DNA from: CAZIRF01 sp964541755
GTDB lineage: Bacteria; Spirochaetota; Spirochaetia; Treponematales; Breznakiellaceae
Direction: 5' to 3'
Assembly: GCA_964541755.1 (NCBI GenBank)
Contig: CAZIRF010000072.1
Location: 1 to 7,793 of the forward strand
DNA: 7,793 nucleotides
The position numbers and the translations under genes were made by a program. Numbering within the stretch: the stretch's first letter is position 1; the number at the start of each line of letters is the position of its first letter. The notes beneath the pieces were generated by a model, which searched no databases, was not told the DNA's origin, and saw only the letters and a list, made by a program, of their open reading frames with translations. Positions 3,830-7,793 of the stretch are shown here, in pieces.

Positions 3830-5687
3830 CTCCGGGCCCACCCCGAACGCGCGCTCCTGTAGCGGCTCCTCCACCAGCCCGTCCCGGCGGAACGAGACAG
3901 CCTGCAGCAGTCCCTATCAAATCTTCCCGTCCCGCCGCCTTGATGGCTTCAATAACCAGAGGCCGGTTTTCCGCCTTGTCGTACTGGATAAGCGAACGCT
4001 GCAGGCGCTTTTCACGTTCACCGCGGGCCACAAAGAGGCGCTCCCCGCTACGCGGATCGATACCGGTCCGGTACATGATAGTGGCCATCGAACCGGGGGT
4101 CGGGTAATAATCCTGGGCCTGATCGGGGATGAACCGGGTCTTTTTGAGGTGCAGGGCGAGGGTTATGGCGTCCTCGAGGCCGCTCCCGGGATGGCTCGAA
4201 ATGAAATAGGGGATGAGGTATTGCTTGAGCCCCAGACGGGCATTGGTCTTTTCAAAGCGGGCGCGAAAATCTTCATATACATCATTGCCACTCTTGCCCA
4301 TGGCGTCCAGAACCCGGGGGCTCACGTGTTCGGGGGCCACCTTGAGTTGCCCGCTCACATGGTGGGCGCAGAGTTCAGAAAGGAAATTGTCCGCGTTTTT
4401 CGCATCGAGCAAGAGATAATCGAAGCGTATCCCCGAGCGGATGAAGACCTTCTTGACGCCCGGCAAGGCGCGCAGGGCCCGCAGGGTTTCAAGGTATTCA
4501 CGGTGGTCGGGGTGGAGTTCGGGACAGGGCGTCGGGTGCAGGCAGTCACGGTTTGTGCAATAGCCACCCTTTGCCTGCTTTTTGCAGGCCGGGCCAAAGA
4601 AATTGGCCGTGGGGCCGCCCACATCGTGGATGTAGCCCTTGAACTCCGGCATGGCGATGAGGGTTTTCGCTTCGCGGATAAGGGAGGCCGTGCTTCGTCG
4701 AACCACCGCCCGCCCCTGGTGGAAGGTGATGGCGCAGAAGGAACAGCCCCCGAAACAGCCGCGGTTTGCGACAAGCGAGAACTGGACCTCCTTGAGGGCG
4801 GGAACGCCGCCGGCCTCGTCGTACATGGGGTGGGAGCGCCGTGTGTAGGGCAGCTCGTACACCGCGTCCAATTCTTCGGTCGAAAGCGGCAGGGCCGGCG
4901 GATTGTGGCGCACAAAGCGCGTGTCGCTCGACTCGACAAGCACCCGCGCCGTAAGGGGATCGCTATTTGCATGGAGAAGGCGGAAGTGATCGACGAGCCG
5001 CTGCAGCGAAGCCGGATCTGTCCCCTTCACCCCTTCAAACGAAGGCAGGCGTATCGCCCCGCGGGGGGCTGCTTCAAGAGCGCCAGCATCATCAGCCGTA
5101 ATTCGAACACAGGTTCCGCGCACGTCTTTTATTGAAGAGAGCGCTTCCCCGGCGGCCAAGCGGTGGACAAGTTCGCGCAGAGGGCGCTCGCCCATCCCGT
5201 AACAGAGGATATCGGCCTTGCAGTCGAGGAGGTACGAACGGCGGACGCTGTCGGTCCAGTAGTCGTAATGAGCCAGACGGCGCAAACTCGCTTCCACGCC
5301 GCCCACAATGACCGGCAGGCCCTTCCAACGCGAACGGATGGCACTTACGTACGCAATCCCGACACGATCCGGGCGTTTCCCACCCACACCGCCGGGCGAA
5401 TACCAGTCGTCGCTGCGCGTCTTGCGCGCGCTCGTGTAGTGGTTGACCATGGAATCGACGTTGCCACAGCTTACGAGGACTGCATATCGCGGCCGGCCCA
5501 TCTCCTCGAGGCATTCGGGCGTTGAAATATCCGGCTGGGCTATCACCCCGATACGAAACCCTTCGGCTTCGACGAGGCGGGCAATAAGACCGACGGCAAA
5601 AGACGGATGGTCGACGTAGGCGTCGGCAGAAACGAGAAGGAAATCAAGCGCATCCCACCCGCGTTCTGCCATATCACGACGCGACAC
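3705..5687 (-). CDS. ygiQ: YgiQ family radical SAM protein (UPF0313)
   Basis: The 660-residue frame is a YgiQ-type radical SAM protein of unknown substrate. The 4Fe-4S/SAM motif CxxxCxxC is C311, C315 and C318 within RGCFGGCSFCAITFHQGR (309-326). Before it lies the family N-terminal domain (DFLLVSADAYVDHPSFA, 15-31; VIVGGVEASLRRLAHYDYW, 126-144). After it come GGPTANFFG (357-365), several cysteines in KGGYCTNRDCLHPTPCP (373-389), and the conserved DQAQDYYPTPGSM (522-534). The fold ends near REDLIG (587-592). Residues about 600-660 are a Gly/Pro/Arg-rich tail; about 41 of them are encoded antisense to recR. The start is GTG 5687, with an in-frame ATG at 5672 as alternative; neither has a clear Shine-Dalgarno. 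A TATAAA at 5706-5701 might give a short-leader transcript. It is the last gene of the slyX-nifU-ygiQ set, 26 bases after nifU. Family function is not established. Confidence 0.92.
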   Translation of the reverse strand: MSRRDMAERGWDALDFLLVSADAYVDHPSFAVGLIARLVEAEGFRIGVIAQPDISTPECLEEMGRPRYAVLVSCGNVDSMVNHYTSARKTRSDDWYSPGGVGGKRPDRVGIAYVSAIRSRWKGLPVIVGGVEASLRRLAHYDYWTDSVRRSYLLDCKADILCYGMGERPLRELVHRLAAGEALSSIKDVRGTCVRITADDAGALEAAPRGAIRLPSFEGVKGTDPASLQRLVDHFRLLHANSDPLTARVLVESSDTRFVRHNPPALPLSTEELDAVYELPYTRRSHPMYDEAGGVPALKEVQFSLVANRGCFGGCSFCAITFHQGRAVVRRSTASLIREAKTLIAMPEFKGYIHDVGGPTANFFGPACKKQAKGGYCTNRDCLHPTPCPELHPDHREYLETLRALRALPGVKKVFIRSGIRFDYLLLDAKNADNFLSELCAHHVSGQLKVAPEHVSPRVLDAMGKSGNDVYEDFRARFEKTNARLGLKQYLIPYFISSHPGSGLEDAITLALHLKKTRFIPDQAQDYYPTPGSMATIMYRTGIDPRSGERLFVARGEREKRLQRSLIQYDKAENRPLVIEAIKAAGREDLIGTAAGCLVPPGRAGGGAATGARVRGGPGATSPSGSAPGSSGKASGGRRTRGRRPPEGPKPGGTSRPRRP

Positions 5688-5713
5688 GGGCAGGAAGGAA
5701 TTTATACTGATAG

Positions 5714-5938
5714 CTAGACTCCGACCACTTCTTTGACTTCGGGCACATTGTCGCGAAGGTAGCGCTCGATACCCATCTTGAGGGTCATCGTGGCCATGGG
5801 GCAGGAGCCGCAGGCGCCGGTGAGTTTGACCTGAACGATACCGTCATCCGACAGTGAAACGAATTCGACGTCGCCACCATCGGCCTGGAGGGAGGGGCGA
5901 ACGTCTTCGAGGGCTGCTTTGACCTTGTCTTCGAGCAT
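5714..5938 (-). CDS. NifU C-terminal-domain Fe-S scaffold/carrier protein
   Basis: This 74-residue single-domain protein has the NifU C-terminal signature: PSLQADGGDVEFVSLSDDG (15-33), then LTGACGSCPMATMTLKMGIE (39-58) with CxxC at C43 and C46. Proteins of this type form a dimer that holds an Fe-S cluster between paired CxxC motifs and pass it to apo-proteins. The start ATG at 5938 has AGGAG (5948-5944) five bases upstream. It lies between slyX and ygiQ on the same strand. Its adjacency to a radical SAM gene, whose product needs a 4Fe-4S cluster, suggests a supply role, but that is inference from position only. The family is also called Nfu; I give no symbol because several paralogues share the domain. 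Confidence 0.93.
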   Translation of the reverse strand: MLEDKVKAALEDVRPSLQADGGDVEFVSLSDDGIVQVKLTGACGSCPMATMTLKMGIERYLRDNVPEVKEVVGV

Positions 5939-5963
5939 GATGTCTCCTGATTATCGTGGAGCC

Positions 5964-6176
5964 CTAGTAGTGTGGGGGCTTCCGGTTCGGGATTTCTTCC
6001 AGTTCCGCAGAGAGCTGGCCGAGTTTTTCCCGAACCGCTTTCTGCTCCGCTTCGAGGCGATCGCTCTGCCGGTTGCGCTCGAGAATCTCCTCCTGCAGGC
6101 GCTGCAGGAAGTCCTCGATGAAGGCGAGCTTTGTCTCGATACGGGTAAATCGCTCGTCGGCGGTAACGGGATCCAT
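5964..6176 (-). CDS. slyX: SlyX family protein
   Basis: A 70-residue, highly charged, mostly helical protein predicted to form a coiled coil across about residues 5-60 (ERFTRIETKLAFIEDFLQRL and following). It ends in the family-typical PPHY. SlyX proteins are small soluble proteins of unknown biochemical role, first noted next to slyD in E. coli. The ATG at 6176 lies six bases after a TATACT box with no Shine-Dalgarno between, so the transcript may be leaderless. Its stop is 25 bases before the nifU start, which has its own ribosome binding site in that gap. It appears to head the leftward operon. Confidence 0.88.
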   Translation of the reverse strand: MDPVTADERFTRIETKLAFIEDFLQRLQEEILERNRQSDRLEAEQKAVREKLGQLSAELEEIPNRKPPHY

Positions 6177-6182
6177 AAATAC

Positions 6183-6188
6183 AGTATA
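6183..6188 (-). promoter_or_regulatory. -10 box of the leftward slyX-nifU-ygiQ operon
   Basis: TATACT on the minus strand is followed by six bases and then the slyX ATG. The hexamer 17 bp upstream is TTTCAA, a poor -35 that overlaps the opposing pfk -35. The expected transcript start is at or next to the ATG. The divergent arrangement places both promoters within about 50 bp, so their RNA polymerase footprints should interfere. Confidence 0.5.
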
Positions 6189-6205
6189 CAGAGAATCTCG
6201 AAGCG

Positions 6206-6234
6206 TTGAAAGATACCGGCCTTTTACCTATACT
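6206..6234 (+). promoter_or_regulatory. Promoter of the phosphofructokinase gene
   Basis: TTGAAA (6206-6211) and TATACT (6229-6234) are separated by exactly 17 bp, a good sigma-70-type match. Transcription should begin near 6241, at the base of a hairpin, giving a leader of about 29 bases. It faces the slyX promoter. Confidence 0.75.
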
Positions 6235-6240
6235 GTACCA

Positions 6241-6266
6241 GACCCGCCTGTCGGGTCGTGGAGGAG
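6241..6266 (+). promoter_or_regulatory. pfk leader: 5' hairpin and strong ribosome binding site
   Basis: GACCCG (6241-6246) and CGGGTC (6252-6257) form a perfect 6-bp stem with loop CCTGT. It is followed three bases later by GGAGGAG (6260-6266) ahead of ATG 6270. The hairpin would sit at the very 5' end of the transcript predicted from the promoter. Such 5' stems are known to protect some mRNAs from decay; a regulatory role here is inference. Confidence 0.5.
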
Positions 6267-6269
6267 CAG

Positions 6270-7631
6270 ATGGCCAAAGAGCATGATTTTTCCGTAAGCC
6301 GGCTTGGTGAGTGCAATGTTCCCTCTCCCATCAGTCTGTCAAAAGTGTCCGGCGACTTCATAGCAAACTACGTCAACGACGATGAATTCATACGCTACAA
6401 GGTAGACGCCGTCCCGGGGCCCCAGGACGACATTAGCCAGGAAGAACTCTTCGAAAAGGCCGGTCCCCGTGAAATGATCTACTTCTCGCCCCAGCACGTA
6501 CACGCCGGTATCGTCACCTGCGGCGGCCTCTGCCCCGGTTTGAACGATGTCATACGGGCCCTCGTTCGCTGTCTATGGTACCGCTACGGCGTTCGGCGCA
6601 TCACCGGCATACGCTACGGCTACAAGGGCTTTTTACCCGAATACCAGTACGCGACCAAAGAGCTCGATCCGGACATTGTCGACGATATCCACAAATTGGG
6701 CGGTACCATACTGGGCACTGCGCGCGGCGGCGGCAAGGAAGTAAAACAGATTGTGGATGCAATGGAGCGCCTCAATCTGAACATGCTCTTTTCAATTGGC
6801 GGCGACGGCACCCAGCGCGGGTCGCTCGATATCGCCAATGAAATCAAACGGCGAGGCCTCAAAATAGCCGTTGTCGGTATCCCCAAGACCGTCGACAACG
6901 ACTTTTCCTTCATTCAACGTTCATTCGGTTTTGATACCGCAGTCTCCAAGGCGGTTGAAGCGGTTACCGCAGCCCACATGGAAGCCCATTCACAGATAAA
7001 CGGTATCGGCCTCGTAAAGGTGATGGGCCGCGAATCCGGCTTTATCGCCGCGCACACCGCACTCGCGAGCCACGAAGTCAATTTTGTCCTCATTCCCGAA
7101 GTCCCCTTCGACCTTGAGGGTCCCAATGGTCTTATTGCACATCTCGAGAAACGCCTCGAACGAAGGAAACACGCTGTCATACTGGTCGCCGAAGGGGCCT
7201 GCCAAGATATCCTGTCGACAGAGAATCAAAAGGATGCCTCGGGCAACCAGAAATTCGGGGATGTCGGCTTCTATTTACGAGACAAGATTGAGGCCCACTT
7301 CGAAAAGAAGGGCGTTGAGATCAACCTCAAGTACATAGATCCCAGTTATACGATACGTTCTTCACCCGCAATGCCGGTCGACTCCATTTACTGCGAGCGA
7401 CTGGGAAACAGTGCCGTTCACGCCGCGATGTCCGGTCGTACCAAGCTGCTTATAGGGCTGGTTAACAATCACTTTGTCCACCTTCCCATGGAAATCGCCG
7501 TCGCCAAACGCAACCACGTAGAACCTGAAGGCAGCCTGTGGCGCGACACCCTGGAGGCGACACATCAACCGGTCCTCATGGTCAACAGCGACACCCTGGG
7601 CAAGGTACTGGGGATGAGAAAACCCTCTTGA
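6270..7631 (+). CDS. Group II 6-phosphofructokinase (spirochaete short type)
   Basis: This 453-residue enzyme phosphorylates fructose 6-phosphate to the 1,6-bisphosphate in glycolysis. Motifs in order: GGLCPGLNDVIR (85-96) near the phosphoryl-donor loop, the donor-site GGDGTQRG (177-184), catalytic GIPKTVDND (203-211), substrate-binding MGRESGF (252-258) and IPEVPF (275-280), and YIDPSYTIRS (355-364). PKTVDND places it in the group that includes PPi-dependent enzymes. Gly180 occupies the position that is Asp in strict PPi users, while Lys206 replaces the Gly of E. coli PFK. This Gly/Lys pair occurs in ATP-dependent members such as trypanosome PFK, so ATP use is favoured but not proven. ATG 6270 is preferred over GTG 6258 because GGAGGAG precedes it and would lie inside the coding region otherwise. 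Length and sequence style resemble Treponema pallidum TP0108. It is apparently monocistronic. Confidence 0.92.
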   Translation: MAKEHDFSVSRLGECNVPSPISLSKVSGDFIANYVNDDEFIRYKVDAVPGPQDDISQEELFEKAGPREMIYFSPQHVHAGIVTCGGLCPGLNDVIRALVRCLWYRYGVRRITGIRYGYKGFLPEYQYATKELDPDIVDDIHKLGGTILGTARGGGKEVKQIVDAMERLNLNMLFSIGGDGTQRGSLDIANEIKRRGLKIAVVGIPKTVDNDFSFIQRSFGFDTAVSKAVEAVTAAHMEAHSQINGIGLVKVMGRESGFIAAHTALASHEVNFVLIPEVPFDLEGPNGLIAHLEKRLERRKHAVILVAEGACQDILSTENQKDASGNQKFGDVGFYLRDKIEAHFEKKGVEINLKYIDPSYTIRSSPAMPVDSIYCERLGNSAVHAAMSGRTKLLIGLVNNHFVHLPMEIAVAKRNHVEPEGSLWRDTLEATHQPVLMVNSDTLGKVLGMRKPS

Positions 7632-7656
7632 TATTTTCGGCCCCGCCTGCTAGATT
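7628..7656 (+). promoter_or_regulatory. Promoter of tRNA-Ala
   Basis: TTGATA (7628-7633) and TAGATT (7651-7656) are spaced by 17 bp, and TGC directly before the -10 adds an extended element. The -35 overlaps the pfk stop codon TGA (7629-7631). Transcription should start about four bases before the mature tRNA 5' end at 7667. Confidence 0.7.
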
Positions 7657-7666
7657 TTCGCCAGTC

Positions 7667-7739
7667 GGGGAATTAGCTCAGTTGGTAGAGCGATTGGTTC
7701 GCAATCAATAGGTCAGGGGTTCGAATCCCCTATTCTCCA
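7667..7739 (+). tRNA. tRNA-Ala, anticodon CGC
   Basis: A 73-base cloverleaf. The acceptor GGGGAAT/ATTCTCC contains the G3-U70 pair that is the main alanine identity element. The D stem is GCTC/GAGC, the anticodon stem ATTGG/TCAAT, the loop TTCGCAA with CGC at 7700-7702 for GCG codons, the T stem AGGGG/CCCCT and the discriminator A. CCA is not encoded. A dedicated CGC alanine tRNA fits a GC-rich codon set. The remaining bases to 7793 hold nothing recognisable. Confidence 0.96.
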
Positions 7740-7793
7740 TTTAGTAACCAGAAGCCTGCAGCTCAAGCTACCTTGGCGAATTGGGGGACCCAG

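Noticed and set aside
4149..5135. 328-residue plus-strand ORF opposite ygiQ
   Set aside because: It lies wholly antisense to the conserved radical SAM core of ygiQ and shows no recognisable motif of its own.

Overview
The window is a GC-rich bacterial chromosomal segment. It most likely comes from a spirochaete related to Treponema or Spirochaeta. The lineage call is inferred from the ~450-residue group II phosphofructokinase, which resembles the short treponemal type, from the tRNA-Ser / SRP RNA / dnaX / ebfC / recR block, and from tRNA genes that do not encode CCA. The block itself also occurs in other phyla (Bacillus has tRNA-Ser, scr, dnaX, yaaK, recR), so the lineage is a moderate-confidence inference.

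Bases 1-776 are a tRNA cluster mixed with an unrecognised repeat family. There are three intact tRNA genes: Arg with anticodon GCG, Ser with CGA and Ser with GGA. Around them lie one complete copy (489-614) and two partial copies (1-55 and 100-137) of a GC-rich, hairpin-forming element. Its ends are made of tRNA T-arm and 3'-end sequence. The complete copy sits between two exact 61-bp direct repeats, each carrying the last 18 bases of tRNA-Ser plus 43 bases of downstream sequence. This is the least ordinary part of the window.

Bases 782-3829 form a rightward information-processing block: the small SRP RNA (ffs), then dnaX (clamp-loader tau/gamma), ebfC/ybaB (nucleoid-associated protein) and recR (recombinational repair). 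dnaX starts 7 bases after an extended -10 box, so its mRNA may be leaderless. An in-frame G7 run after its third domain could produce a short gamma-like form by frameshifting. ebfC and recR overlap by ATGA.

Bases 3705-6176 hold a leftward operon: slyX, a 74-residue NifU C-terminal-type Fe-S protein, and ygiQ (radical SAM). The 3' end of ygiQ overlaps recR by 125 bases in convergent orientation. Between slyX and the next gene is a short divergent promoter region with TATACT boxes facing both ways.

Bases 6270-7631 encode the group II 6-phosphofructokinase, preceded by a clear promoter, a 5' hairpin and a strong ribosome binding site. A promoter whose -35 overlaps the pfk stop codon drives tRNA-Ala (CGC) at 7667-7739. 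Nothing further is visible up to 7793. Most of the protein genes are ordinary housekeeping genes. The unusual signals are the tRNA-linked repeats, the GCG arginine tRNA and the expression signals of dnaX and slyX.
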